From Rhypophila decipiens (lineage: Eukaryota; Ascomycota; Sordariomycetes; Sordariales; Naviculisporaceae): a stretch of 64,000 nucleotides of DNA. The notes below the pieces were generated by a model. It did no database searches and was not told the origin of the DNA. It saw only the letters and a program-made list of their open reading frames with translations. Below are positions 46,785 through 58,239 of this stretch, in pieces (the first letter of the stretch is position 1; every line of letters begins with the position of its first letter). The stretch lies in assembly GCA_033297075.1 (NCBI GenBank), contig MU858135.1, forward strand, positions 62,001-126,000. The letters run 5' to 3'. The position numbers and the translations under genes were made by a program.

Positions 46785-47439
46785 ATGGCGACAAATACCA
46801 CGCCTTGCGACAATTACAGGTGGTGGTGGAGATACAGTCACAGCGTCTGTCGAATAGACTGGAGATGGGGGTCATATCTCACCGCCGTCCTTTTCTCGTT
46901 CCTCATCCTGGCGGCCGGTGCAATTGCGCAGAAGTCTGGTGACAGTATAACGCCAATGGACCTGGTGAGGGCCGGGTGAGCATCGCACGCCAATTAACCA
47001 GGAACCAGCGGTCCAGGCTAACCAGAACCACTGGCAGTTTATATGTTGGCTGGATAGCAGCCATGGGCCTCTTTGTCGGGTTCAACTACAACGGCGCACC
47101 GACTTTCTTCATGTGAGAAGATCACATCAAGCCCCCAATCCTTGGGCCTCCTCGGACTCGGGCTGACGTTCTGACCACAGGCGCGCACTATTCCACCTCG
47201 CATGTACCGCCCTCACGCTCCTCTTCATCTGCTCCGTCGGGCAGATCACATCCGACCATCTCCACATCTGGATCCCGTTATCGACGACATGCGGCATATT
47301 CATCGCCTTTTCCTTTGCCAAGTGCGGTTCGTGCTTCTGCGAGGTCATCAAGAAGACGATTCTAAACCTCCTCCTTGGGGCTTCGCAGCCTCCACACAGT
47401 CTTCTCCCAATGCATCGGCTTGACACCCACGCCGACTAG
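46785..47439 (+). CDS. Small four-helix membrane protein
   Basis: Three exons, 46785-46975, 47038-47112 and 47181-47439, spliced to 174 aa. Both introns are GTGAG...AG and join cleanly (VRAG|LYVGWIAAMG, in the Met of TFFM|RALFHL). ATG 46785 has a strong AAAAATGG context. Hydrophobic segments: about residues 28-46 (YLTAVLFSFLILAAGAIA), 65-85 (LYVGWIAAMGLFVGF), 92-115 (HLACTALTLLFICSVG) and 125-140 (GIFIAFSFAKCG). A tryptophan-rich N-terminus and a Cys cluster near the end are notable. I do not recognise the family. Confidence 0.72.
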
Positions 47440-48138
47440 TCAACCAACACACTCCAATGCCAACCGCCCGGTCAACTGGATCTATGAATGGACCTTTCTC
47501 TCATCACTTTTACGAACTCCACATACACCTACCTACCTAATGACGATTCTTAATATCTCGCGGTTTTCTTCTCTTCTCTTCTCTTTTCGTTCTCCTTTCC
47601 TACTCACTGCACATTTCACTACACTATTTTAAATACCCTCACCTGCGATATAGACTCATCGGCTCGCTGCCACAGTCACGGTTGCTTCACAGCAGACTGG
47701 AAGATACGGGACTTGTTCTGGGATGGAATTTTGCTTTTTTCCCCTTGCATCTCTTTATATTACACCAGAGATACCCGCCTCACGGCATTGGTCTTTTGCT
47801 TTTCTTTATTCTTGCCATTCACTTCTACCATGTTATTACCGATACCCCCTTTTCATTTCATTTATTCTTGACTTTACCGGCTGCTTAAGCGCCAGTGTGA
47901 TATAGATTTTTTTTGGGGCACCTCATGGCGTTATTATAGAGCACATGCGCTTGGCTTTTGTTCATGACGGCTTTGCAAGACAAGGCCTGTCGTGTGGGAG
48001 AAGGCAATAGATATGGTTCTCGGTTGGCGGATTACTAAAAAGAGGGTTTCAGTTTCCTTGTACATATAGCACTTGGAGGAGGCTACTTTGGGAGGATTCA
48101 CAAAGACACACTCTCATGTTAATGGTTTGGATGGATAT
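47440..48138. other. Intergenic region left of the MITE
   Basis: 0.7 kb, T- and C-rich; 3' side of the membrane-protein gene. No gene is supported. Confidence 0.5.
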
Positions 48139-48727
48139 GGGTAATACTAGGGACACACACGTATTTTACTAGGGGCACACTCCTGGCCAGTCTGACAGTG
48201 CCATGGCAGTTGGCCTGAAAAATAGCCCCGTAAGCATACAAAAACCCCGTTTTCCCGGGCATCACACCATACACGCCCACCACTTTATAAAGACAAATGA
48301 AGGCATCGTCGAATACAGACATCGTCAAATAAACACATCGTCAAATGAAGGCATTGTCAATTGAAGCCGTCGTTAGAACTTAGAAGGCATCGTCAGAGCA
48401 TACAAATGGCCACAACACCACGAAAAATTTCGCCAAAGCTGAAGATTGAAGACTCAAGTCGATGTACTAGTCTGGTTGTCTTCATTTGACGATGGATTTA
48501 TTTGAGGATAGCTTCATTTGAGGATAGCTTCATTTGAGGATAGCTTCATTTGAGGATAGCTTCATTTGAGGATGGCTTCATTTGAGGATGGCTTGCATGG
48601 GCGGCGCCCATGCTTTTACGGAATTTACAGCTAAAAAAACCTTGTTGTATTGCCCGTGCCCATTGCAGCTGTCAGACTTGTAAGTGTGTGCCCGCAGTAA
48701 AAGACGTGTGTGTCCCTAGTATTACCC
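48139..48727. mobile_element. MITE/foldback element with inverted repeats
   Basis: A 589-bp block with terminal inverted repeats. The outer 24 bp are perfectly complementary (GGGTAATACTAGGGACACAC at the left, its complement at the right end), and weaker complementarity runs on for roughly 75 bp per side (GGGCACAC, AGTCTGACAG). Flanking 8-mers ATGGATAT (48131-48138) and TTGGATAT (48728-48735) match at 7 of 8 positions, as a target-site duplication. Inner arms carry inverted 16-bp repeats. There is no transposase frame, so it is non-autonomous; an 8-bp duplication would fit the hAT group. Confidence 0.82.
48481..48592 (+). repeat. Tandem 16-bp repeat inside the MITE, 7 copies
   Basis: Seven contiguous units of TTCATTTGAGGATAGC with few changes (first GACGATGGA, last two GGATGGC). 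Diverged inverted copies (CATCGTCAAATGAAGG type) occur at about 48297-48375 in the left arm. Confidence 0.93.
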
Positions 48728-49196
48728 TTGGATATACCCACACTAGGGCCAAGGAGGCTCGTTCACATGTATTATATGACTTGGAGGATCGGACGGAAGA
48801 AGAAGACTTGGACCTGAGGCTTCGCAGCCGAACAGGCGTTTCAATGAAAGAAAACGTTTCAAAGATATCTTTGCATGGTCAATATTGGGCGTTTGCTTCG
48901 TAATATACCCTGTGTATCTATGTGCGTTATGCACTATCCTCATAGTCCAAGACAAGCGTATACTCCGAGTCTTTGTTACTTCTTGCGCCACGGCCCGTAA
49001 ACAATTCATCCTGTAGAGAAGAACCTAACTTGCATACCGTTGATATAAAGAAATAAAGTAACTGTCGTTCTGTAAGACGAAAGATGAGAATCTTTGAGTA
49101 CTAAAAAGTGTAGCGTTGATGGGTTGAACTTACTAGAAAAGGAAAGATCCGGATAGTCTCAGTAACCACGTGGTGGGAGTAACAACAGCTACGCCG
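48728..49196. other. Intergenic region right of the MITE
   Basis: 0.47 kb to the stop codon of the NACHT gene. No gene is supported. Confidence 0.5.
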
Positions 49197-52100
49197 CTAT
49201 GGCGGTCGATCGTTCAGCTCAATGACCCTTGCACCTGATCGGCGTTCAAGATGGCCCAGGAAGACACCCATGTTAGGCGGCGCGTGGTATCTCACCAGCT
49301 CAGCCAAGCTGACGCTCTTGGGACGAGAGCCTCTGATCTGGGACTCGAGCGGATCGCCAAAGCACCTGGCGAGGTTTGTAAAGACGCCGTCTTGTTCGTG
49401 ACCACCTTGCCTGCTGCTGCTGCTGCCATCAACTGCATCTCTCTGATGGACCAGCTCGTGGCTGTTGCCTGAATTGAGCTCGAAACCACCGTTGAATATC
49501 TTGTCGCTCGATGAATCATCATCGATATCCAAGGTCACCTCGTAAATCACGGCAGGGTAGCGGTGATAGTAGTCTCGGCAGCCGAGGGCTCTGTTGGATG
49601 GTTCTCCCAAGCCCCAAAGCCGCTGTTGCTGCGAGGTTTTGGTTTGGTAGGCACAGCAGATTTGGTCGGGAGGCGGGGCGTCGAGCCCAATTAGCCAGGT
49701 TTCCAGAAAGTCCCAGACGCCACTGGGAGGACAGCTGAGACGCACCAAGGCATCAAGAATACTCGGGATAACATCGAGCCAAAGCCACTGGCTGGATATC
49801 CGGCCCGGGATTTGTTGTGAAATCTCTTTACGGAGATCAAGTGGATGCAGGAGAGGATGGATATGAATATCCGCGAATCCGTCGGCCATCGTCTCGTCGG
49901 GCAGTAAAGATGGCTCGCGGCCTATCCAGAGGTTATTTAGGTCACTTGGGTTACCGGTGAGCGATGCTCCTGCTGATATGACAGCTTGCAATGTCTTGGT
50001 GTAGGCGGAAGGAAATTCTCGCCAGAACCAAGAGTAGAAGGATGTGAGACCTGTGAATGCCGCGAATAGCAGTCTTTGCCTCTCGACGGCTGCCAACCTA
50101 TTGTCTCTAAACTTCCACTGTATATATTCGTAGAGCCCTGAATGGCTAGCGTGAGCAAGCACGCTGGCCGTGTGGTCCCAGATCAAGTGGGAACTAAACT
50201 TTCTCGTCCGATCCCCGATAGGCATCGTTGGCTCAAGGTGGGGATTTGTGTCTGTCCACCCGATCATCAAGGTTTGCTGGCATCCAGGCGGCGGCTGTGG
50301 CGAGCACAACTTTCCGTTTACGCGAATAAATGCATCAAACCTGGCGACCTCAAGGTCGTCAAGAAGTGGGAAAATGTTGCTGGTAGGCTCGATAGGGCGC
50401 AGGCGAAGTAGCCGGAGCAAATGCTGTAGGTAATAAGCCATGTTGCTCCCCTGGGACGGGTCCAAGTCGTTGTATGGCGCTTGCGTCTCGGCAATAAGGG
50501 CAATGATGATCCCTTCGGTGATGTCCTGGTCGTTGAACCCATATTGGACAGCCTTTTCCCTCATGACACACATCAAGTGGTCCGGAATGGAACGATGCAT
50601 GAACTTAGCAACCGTGGCCCGGTAACTGGTCCTGCCGTAGAAACCAGGACTAGCAAGTTCGCCCCTGTTGTGGAGCGGGGTGTAATTGTTATTCCAGAAC
50701 AGTTCACCCAAGCTTCCTGAAATCTGGTTAATGTCACCGCCTACGACGTCCAGAAGGCCCTTGCTCCAGTCGCGTATCAAGGTAGTAGCCGCGTCTGTTG
50801 TTCGGAGATAGTCGGTCGTCTGATACTCGGCAAGGACTCGTCGATAGCGAGCGATAGAAGATTCCGGCTGAGCTGGCAATAGTGCGTCCAGCGCCACCCG
50901 CAGACCAAAGACAGGAAGATGCGGCCGCCAGAATTTCTCAAACTCGACTACGCTGTGGTAAATCGCATTGTCTTGTGGGGGAAACCATGAGCCCTGGTCG
51001 CCAAGGTGGAATCCTGTCATCCTTAGGGCCATGGCCAGCAGGAGGTAGGCTCCACGTTGATGGTGTTTCTTTATTCGGCCAAGAATGTCGTTGATGAAGT
51101 CCTCAATCCTGGACGGCGTTGTCTCGACAATTCGGTACAGCTGTCCCATTGAAGATGCACCGGGAAGTTCGTCCTCCAAGAGGTTCAGAAGCATGGCAAC
51201 CCAAAGGAACACTCCGTCCGCTCCTTGAAGTATTTTGTTAATGAGCCCCTGACCACTTGCAGCCCGATCCTGGCGCTTGAGCTCGTCAAAGAACTCGTTG
51301 TTGGCCAGAGTGTCAGTCACGACCGAACATATATCGCTGCGCGTGATCTTCTGAAGCCGAACCTGATGGTGCGAGTTTCCGAAAGCGGCAACGATGGCGT
51401 GGTCCTCACGACTCGAGACGCAAAGCTTGACGTCGACTCCATTTTCTGCCGTCGATGACCACTCTCGGACCATCGTGGCCAGTCTCCAGTGTGCCATCTC
51501 CCTGCCGTCAAACTCATCGAGTCCGTCGATGAAGAAACATAGGGCGAATTCCTTCCCAATGCGAGGGTCAACTCGGATACGGTCAAAGGCTGCGCGGACC
51601 TGAGCACTCGTGATACGAAGCTCTGGCGGTCCCGAGCCCCGCCTGAGCCCCATGGCATCTTCTGCTAACATGTCCGGAAACAAGAGCTCGGTCAGCCGGG
51701 GGCTTACGTAACATAGCTCATGAAGCAGGCCCCGAAGCAGTCCAGACACAGACTTTTGCTCAGTGGAACCATGTCTCCAGAAAAAGAACTTCGAGACCAC
51801 TATTTTCTTGTCCCGCTCGTTGGCCCATTCCTCCAGAAAACCTTTGACGCGCGCGTCGTTGGCGAGGAATTTCATCAAAGTAGACTTTCCTGCGCCCGGT
51901 TTCCCTGCAAAGTGGAACACACCGGAGCCGTCCTTTAGCCAGTCGACAAACGAAGTGTGAGTTCCTAGTCTTGCCGCGTCGGTCTCGGGGCAGGTTATCC
52001 ACTCGAAGGTTCTTCCGTATCGATCCGCAACCTCGCTTTCTCTCGAGTAGGTCGTCGGCGGCTCAAGAGCACGGATTATCAGCCCGTGCTTGATCAAGGC

Positions 52101-52691
52101 TTGAGCCTCTCGAGCCAACGAAAGTGATCGGGCCATGTCCGAGAAAGTCGTCGTCTGGGCCGAGAGCTGGTCCGTGACTGAGGACAGTTGATCCATAATA
52201 TCTGCTTGGCCAACTGCCATGCTTGAGAGAGTCTCTTTCAAGTTCATCAGGTCGGCCAATGTAGCCGCGGCCATGGCGGTTCTTAGCTCGTCGGCGCGTG
52301 CTTCAAACTGTGCCTGCAAGTGCTCGATCTCGGACTTCTTGCGGCTCGAAACGACCCAAGCTTTCAGAACGGCGAGCGTCTTAGGACTCTGGGCGTCCAC
52401 TCTGCATTTGTTTAGAATGACATTGACCTGCTCGGCAGCCAGGCGACATTCTTGAGCCACCTTTCCAACAAGCGGTCGCTGGGGACTCGCCAGTTCCAGC
52501 TGGTCCTTTGAGGAGGAGAGCTCTTTGGCGATTTCGCCCAGACGATTCGTCTGATCTCGGATACGTTCGTTGAACTTGGAGAGTCCGGACGTCGAATTGT
52601 ACAGGACCCTGAGACCTCTGGTCGCATTGGCTGCAGCGTCCACGACTGTAAGGACGTTGCAGAAGAGGCCAAAGGCGGATATCGGATCCAT
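49197..52691 (-). CDS. NACHT-type STAND NTPase (fungal NLR-like)
   Basis: Intronless, 1164 aa, ATG 52691. The N-terminal 200 residues (MDPISAFGLFCNVLTVVDAA...) are helical and match the Helo-like/STAND N-terminal region of mould NLRs, where the domain controls cell death or partner binding. Then come WITCPETDAARLGTH, the Walker A loop GKPGAGKSTLMKF at residues 263-275 and Walker B CFFIDGLDEFDG at 385-396, followed by SSRED (sensor-like), the whole typical of NACHT. The C-terminal 600 residues have no ankyrin, WD40 or TPR repeats that I can see. Expected role: heterokaryon incompatibility or innate sensing; the trigger is unknown. The NTPase motifs are intact. Confidence 0.9.
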   Translation of the reverse strand: MDPISAFGLFCNVLTVVDAAANATRGLRVLYNSTSGLSKFNERIRDQTNRLGEIAKELSSSKDQLELASPQRPLVGKVAQECRLAAEQVNVILNKCRVDAQSPKTLAVLKAWVVSSRKKSEIEHLQAQFEARADELRTAMAAATLADLMNLKETLSSMAVGQADIMDQLSSVTDQLSAQTTTFSDMARSLSLAREAQALIKHGLIIRALEPPTTYSRESEVADRYGRTFEWITCPETDAARLGTHTSFVDWLKDGSGVFHFAGKPGAGKSTLMKFLANDARVKGFLEEWANERDKKIVVSKFFFWRHGSTEQKSVSGLLRGLLHELCYVSPRLTELLFPDMLAEDAMGLRRGSGPPELRITSAQVRAAFDRIRVDPRIGKEFALCFFIDGLDEFDGREMAHWRLATMVREWSSTAENGVDVKLCVSSREDHAIVAAFGNSHHQVRLQKITRSDICSVVTDTLANNEFFDELKRQDRAASGQGLINKILQGADGVFLWVAMLLNLLEDELPGASSMGQLYRIVETTPSRIEDFINDILGRIKKHHQRGAYLLLAMALRMTGFHLGDQGSWFPPQDNAIYHSVVEFEKFWRPHLPVFGLRVALDALLPAQPESSIARYRRVLAEYQTTDYLRTTDAATTLIRDWSKGLLDVVGGDINQISGSLGELFWNNNYTPLHNRGELASPGFYGRTSYRATVAKFMHRSIPDHLMCVMREKAVQYGFNDQDITEGIIIALIAETQAPYNDLDPSQGSNMAYYLQHLLRLLRLRPIEPTSNIFPLLDDLEVARFDAFIRVNGKLCSPQPPPGCQQTLMIGWTDTNPHLEPTMPIGDRTRKFSSHLIWDHTASVLAHASHSGLYEYIQWKFRDNRLAAVERQRLLFAAFTGLTSFYSWFWREFPSAYTKTLQAVISAGASLTGNPSDLNNLWIGREPSLLPDETMADGFADIHIHPLLHPLDLRKEISQQIPGRISSQWLWLDVIPSILDALVRLSCPPSGVWDFLETWLIGLDAPPPDQICCAYQTKTSQQQRLWGLGEPSNRALGCRDYYHRYPAVIYEVTLDIDDDSSSDKIFNGGFELNSGNSHELVHQRDAVDGSSSSRQGGHEQDGVFTNLARCFGDPLESQIRGSRPKSVSLAELVRYHAPPNMGVFLGHLERRSGARVIELNDRPP

Positions 52692-53484
52692 GCTTATTGA
52701 AACAGCTTACGGCACAGCTGCGTACTTGGCAAAGGCTCAAAGAAAGAACTGTCCCGGAACAGAAATCTGTGGGTCTTTAATGTCGGGGTAAGATGTTGGG
52801 AATCTCGATCAGGCTCCGAGGGCGAACCCAGGTCAATGTCATCGAGGTTTCAAAACTCCGCACTTGTGCACTTTTGCACTTTAGCGCTGCCTTCACGATG
52901 GCATCTGTTGTGGTACGCGAAAATTCCCCTCTTTCCTTCCTTTTCAGCCCAAACAAAAACCCGCACGTCTACGGAGCTATCGTGAGATGCCATTCGAGCG
53001 GCAGGGCCCAGCCAATGGTGAGGAACATGCCTTTCTCGCCAGCCACCACCAGATCACGATGCCTGCCTTTTTTGATGGTTCCCGGACCGAAAGCAGCGCC
53101 AGGTTGGGTAACACAGTAACAGACAGTCCAATTACCCCTCGCCGGTCTTCTTACCAGACTACTCACCGATGTTCCGGTCCCCGCTCTGAACCCGTTTAGA
53201 TGAACACCCATTAAAGTCTCACGTGCAAAGTGATGAAACGGAGGCCTCGTAAATAGGAAAGAGGAATTAACATTACAACGTCCCAGAATGGGCCATAATT
53301 ATCAAGGCATCTACCTAATTGCATGAATAGCCTTGTGTAACATCAATTACTATCCCTCAAAATAGTAATCAGCAACTGCAGTACCATACACCCCAGAGCA
53401 CTTGTAGACAAGCCCTTGCCAACCAATCTAACCGAGAGTCCATAGCAATCATAGAAAAGTCCGTCCGGTTCCCAAACTCAACCC
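52692..53484. other. Intergenic region
   Basis: 0.8 kb containing the NACHT promoter and the 3' side of the next gene. No coding region is supported. Confidence 0.55.
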
Positions 53485-54187
53485 CTAAAACTGAGGATCC
53501 AGCCGTGTCAAAATCGGATTCACCTCATACCGACCCTCCCTGCGCCCCTCAGCGGCAAACTTATCCACCAGCTCGTGATATCTCGGCTTCTTGGCTCCAG
53601 GGCCTTCCTCTGCCTCGTCTTTATCCTCCTCAGGCTCTCTCTTCACTCTCTTGACCTCATCCTCCCAGTCCATAACAGTCCGCATGTGATCGCTCATAAT
53701 GCTGACGGTCTCGCCCCGAGCACTGATCAACTTCTGCTGAAACATCCTCATCTTGTCCATCTGCTGCGCGAACTCGATCTCCGCCCGGACCATCATGGCG
53801 CCCATCTTGTTGTATAGGCCCATCACCTCGTCGCAGGACTCGGCTGCGTTTTCCAGCGCGTATCGGCTGACCGTGATACGTGAGCTGAGAGGGAGGTTCG
53901 GCATATGGGGACAGAGCTCGCGCTTGCCCCAGTCGTTGCGGTGGAGGACTTCGTTATACTTGGGGTCGCCGTTGACTGTGTCCCAGGCGGCGAGCTCGGC
54001 TAAAGCGGAGTTGAGAGCGGGCTCGGGGGCCCCCACGGACAGACTCGGCATCGGGGCCGTCGGTACCAGGGGCATCGCCATTTTCCTGTTCTTCGGCCCA
54101 CCATTTCTCAATCAGGGAGTCGTCGATGGTGACGAGTCCAGGCAGCTCGACAACCTCGGCCTCGACTTCGTTCTTGATGGCAGGCAT
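53485..54187 (-). CDS. Small acidic coiled-coil protein, probably nuclear
   Basis: Two exons, 54187-54067 and 53999-53485, joined over a 67-bp intron (GTACCG...CTCAAC...TTTAG, phase 1), giving 211 aa. The splice is needed because the first frame (MPAIKNEVEAEVVELPG) runs into a stop and the second frame has no good ATG. The middle (VMGLYNKMGAMMVRAEIEFAQQ and on) is helical with heptad-like spacing; a Glu/Asp/Lys-rich stretch and KKPRYHEL near the C-terminus suggest nuclear location. I do not recognise a family. Confidence 0.65.
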
Positions 54188-55635
54188 TTTGATGATGGGA
54201 TTTACTTGAGTATGTGCAAATGGTGATGGATAAATGTTTGGTAGATGGTCGATGGGTGATAAATGAGTGGGAATTTGCCGGAGATTGATGTGTGTAGAGA
54301 AGGGAAGGGGAAGACCGACTATCCAAAGGTTAAAGTGGTGGTAACTTATAGGTGTGCACTCAAGGACATGGACAACTTGAATTTCTCTTCTCTGCGCGGT
54401 TCTATTGTGCAGGTGCATCGACAATAGGAAGCAATGGGGCCTTCGTTACAAGCCATCCTTCCTATTGTAGACTGCTCGTACAGATCAGACGGCAGAATCT
54501 ACTTGCTCTTGTGACTTTTTTTTGAGCCCAAAGAAGATGAGATGACAGGTGCCACTTGGCTCAACTTCTCTCGGCGTAGATCAGATCAAAAGTTGAGATT
54601 TCACCAGGCGCTGTCAAATTCGGAGTTCCCAAGATTTTACCCCTAGCCATATGTTCTTTTCATCCAATATGCTTTGGCTACTAGTAGGGAACAATTGTAA
54701 GGACAATAGTTAGTCTTGTGGATAACCAAGGGCTATTGTGTCATCTCGTACTAACGCATATGCGTGCCACTCAGCACCCAGTCAGGGCTAGTCTTGTTCA
54801 TTGTCGACTGCGTCTCCGCTCTGTATTCACCCACCAAACCAGATAGAAAATACCCTTCCCGACTCGGCTAGACCATCACGCTGTGTAATAACCCGCCAAT
54901 ATAGTCAAATGGTCACGACACTCAGAAGTTCCCGGGTCAGAGTTGTGGACAGTAGCAGATAAACAGAATGTCGTTGCTGTGAATATACGTCGAAAAGGAA
55001 ACCGAGTATATTACAATTCCTTCTCCAACTACTACTCCCCGTCACTGCAGCACCTCTAGGCTCTAGCTAATAGAAAAGCATGATTCTGTAAAGGTCCCAC
55101 TCAAGCATCAAAACAAAACTCGCCCTCTCCAGCCCTGCACATTAGGCCTACTGCACATGGCATAGCTCTCGGGCATCTCGGGAAATTCTCCTTCAGTGCT
55201 CGCCAGGCCGATATACTGTTCTCTCAGCAGAAAACACGTAGCACACAGCATCTCATCCGCGCGGTACTTGACCTTGCTAAGCCATGTCCTTCCCTGTACG
55301 TGGTACAGAACGGTTGCCGCTTCGGTGAATGGGTCATATGAAGTTGTATCCCATTAGAGTGTCAAAGTGCTAGTAGCGAAGTGAAGAAGCTCGGGCGGGT
55401 AGAGAATGCCATTAGTAGACGGGGGTATATAAGGCATATATGTTGAAAGATAATATATACTCGAGAAGAATAAGAGAAAAGGACAAAAGGAAAAACTGTC
55501 AAGAAGCAAAGGAATTGCTGATCAGAACCGCCCAGTATAAACATTACAGGCAATATGCACCTATCCTGGACTCTCTGTTGGGTATATCATCCTATGCATT
55601 CTCCTCATCTTCCACCCACGTTCACAAAAATCTAA
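54188..55635. other. Gene-poor region
   Basis: About 1.4 kb including the promoter of the preceding minus-strand gene. Nothing else is supported. Confidence 0.55.
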
Positions 55636-58239
55636 TCAAACCCACACATCGTCCATCGTCCTTGGTATATTCTTCCGCGTGACCAAGCCCGGCGCACCCA
55701 CACGCAGCCCGTTGACGGCCAAGGCACTAGCATACGAAGGCGGCATGAGATTAAGTTCCGGCTGGCCTGTCCGCGGTGTATATGCTGGCGGCGAGCTTGG
55801 TCCTCCCGGATGGCTGTCCTCGTTGTCGTGCTCCGGGACCATGTCGGCTATGCTGAGTGATAACCTTGGGCTCGAGCCTTCTACGGCCGTTGGGTGCTGT
55901 GGTACATCAAGGTTTCTGCTGTTTCTCCGACGCTCATCGTTATTATTTATATTAGTATTATTATCATTATTGTCGAGATCTTCCGAAATGACTGTCTGGA
56001 CGTCGATCGGAATCGTGCCCATTCCCATCTGGTGGTCATTCGATTCGACCGAAACCACCGGTGCTTGGCTGTGATGGCTCTGGGCATGGCCATGAGTAGA
56101 CGATGACCGTCCAGTCCCATGGTCCCCGGAACCGCTGGCCCGCGTGGTAGCTGCAGCGGTCGAAGACATGTCTGAGACGGGAATTGGTTCCACGACGCCG
56201 ATTAACGCATCGATCTCTCTCAGCTTCTTGATTTCTGATTCGGTCGGCTTGCGCAATCCCATGGTAAGCAACAGATTGCCGTCCTTGAGTTGATGTGTGA
56301 TCCGCGCGACTGCAAGGGCGTCGAGCGTTGATGTCCAGGCAGGCAAGCGGTACGTGTAGCAGAGCAAGGCTAGTATTCCCAAGACCTGCAGTCCGAGGAG
56401 AGCAGACATGGATGCCATGGAACGGTCCGACACGTCAAACTGCCGGACGGCAACGCCTTCTGTGTGGAAAATTCCGAGCCGGTCTGGCCTTTGTGTATCA
56501 AAGCCGTCTATCTCCACGATGGCAAGATCCATGACGGCTTTGTTGGCCAGGTAAAGGGCAGAATCCAGAACCTCCCCTGCCCGAACCGGACCTCGTGACG
56601 GGTAGGAAGCAGTGTAACTCGGATCCGGCACCAGACTCTTGAGCAGTGTGACGACGCCACCGGCCGCCCAGTATTCAGACACATAGCTCTGAACCTTCCC
56701 TTCCGAACAATCGTAGTTGAGTTTGGGGTGGCGCTGGAAAGGAAAAGGACAGGAACCAGAGAGCATGTCCGACCAGGTGGATCGATCTGCGGCGTCGGCA
56801 TAAATTCGCTGTGAAATATCATAGAAGGAGCCTTGCCCGAACATGGCCCGAGCGGCGAGAGTAAGGGGACCAGGAACGGGACGCTGGTCCTCTTGCATCC
56901 AGATGTAGCCCTTTCGATCGTTGTGGAAGGAACGGGACGCGTGCTCTCTATGAAATCACGGGGTCAAATCAGCACGAGAACAAGACTGTGGCGTGTTTGG
57001 ATGTACTTACCTGGCCAAAGCTATAATTTGTGTGTCGGACTCGTTCAGGCGATCAAGCCTTGGGCTGAAGGTGTGATTATTCTTGTCGTTGCCGAGGACG
57101 AAAAATCCCAATCTGGTAGTGACGGTGTACTTGAAATCGCCCTTCCAATTCCAAACCTCACTCTGATCTCGGTCTCTGTAACCTGAAGTGCCGTTGATTT
57201 GGTGTCGGGGCATTTGTACGTATATCTGCTCTGTAATGACCTGATTTTCCGTCGTGTTTGTCCAAGGGCTCACGTATTCACCATCGCGGATTCCCGTCCC
57301 ATTTCCCTGGATACAAACATTGAGCACCAATCGCGGGTGCCTGAAAGGAAACTCTTCCCCCCCTGGGCAATTTTCTGGATACCCCTGCGGCTCGTCAGGG
57401 CCGCCGGATAGTTGCGTCCATTCGAATTCACTGTCCATGCGAAGGGCAAGATTCCGTACCAATCCAGTGGTGGTGTTTTTGTTGAGCGAGGTGGCGAAAA
57501 ACCTGGCCTTCTCGTTTTCGTACCCGTATCTGTACCTAGGCTCCTCTGCCCACCAAGCATCCCGCTGCCATTCATCGGGGTGGGTCGCAATGATGGCTTG
57601 TCTCAGCTTTGTCATGACGTTGAGAGAGGGTAAAGCCTGGATGTCATTAGGAGCAGGGCTCACTCCAATCTCTTCAACATCCCAGGAGTTGGGGGTGTGG
57701 GTCGACAATTCTGTAGTAGAGTAAGGGCGAAGTTGAACCAGCGGATACCGGTTCCAAGTGGTAGAGATGACGGCTCCCCGAAGGATGTGGTACGCGACGG
57801 TGCAGAGAATCAGAAGGCCAGAGAAAGCAAAAAATCTATTCCGGGACCTGTGGTGCAAGAAGCCCGATAAGAATTTCCGATCTGCAAGTGCAAAAACCTG
57901 TGCCGCGTTCAACGTTTTGGACTTCCTAGTCCGGAGTGTGTAGATAACTGCCGCCCGTGCTAGGACTTCATAGAGAACTGGGAGGGCCACGACGGCGGCG
58001 AGATAGCTGAGCGCATCGAGCACATAGGTGAAGCCCGTGGCACGATCGGCGTCGGCTTGTTGGATACCGTGCGCCTCGATATCGTATTTGAAGCTTGCGC
58101 GTGTGAAAGCCGCCGTCAACAAGAATGGTATCCTCGCCTGCGCACATGTGAGAATCCAGGGGACGAAGAGGAAAGTGAGGTACAGCAGCGCGAGGAAGCC
58201 AAAACCGTATCGGGTCTCGACTGCGATGACGCGGGCCAT
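55636..58239 (-). CDS. Large multi-pass membrane protein of unknown function
   Basis: Exon 1 is 58239-57011, exon 2 is 56947-55636; the 63-bp intron has GTAAGT and CATAG. The product is 846 aa. The frame stays open upstream of ATG 58239 to a stop near 58369 with no other ATG, so an earlier start in another exon is possible. Membrane segments lie at about residues 12-34, 78-105 and 138-156 and, after a roughly 400-residue loop with many N-glycosylation sequons (NTT, NGT, NHT, NES), at about 534-557. The loop is thus probably extracellular. The C-terminus is Asn/Ser/His-rich and polar. The layout resembles uncharacterised mould membrane proteins; I cannot name the family. Confidence 0.78.
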
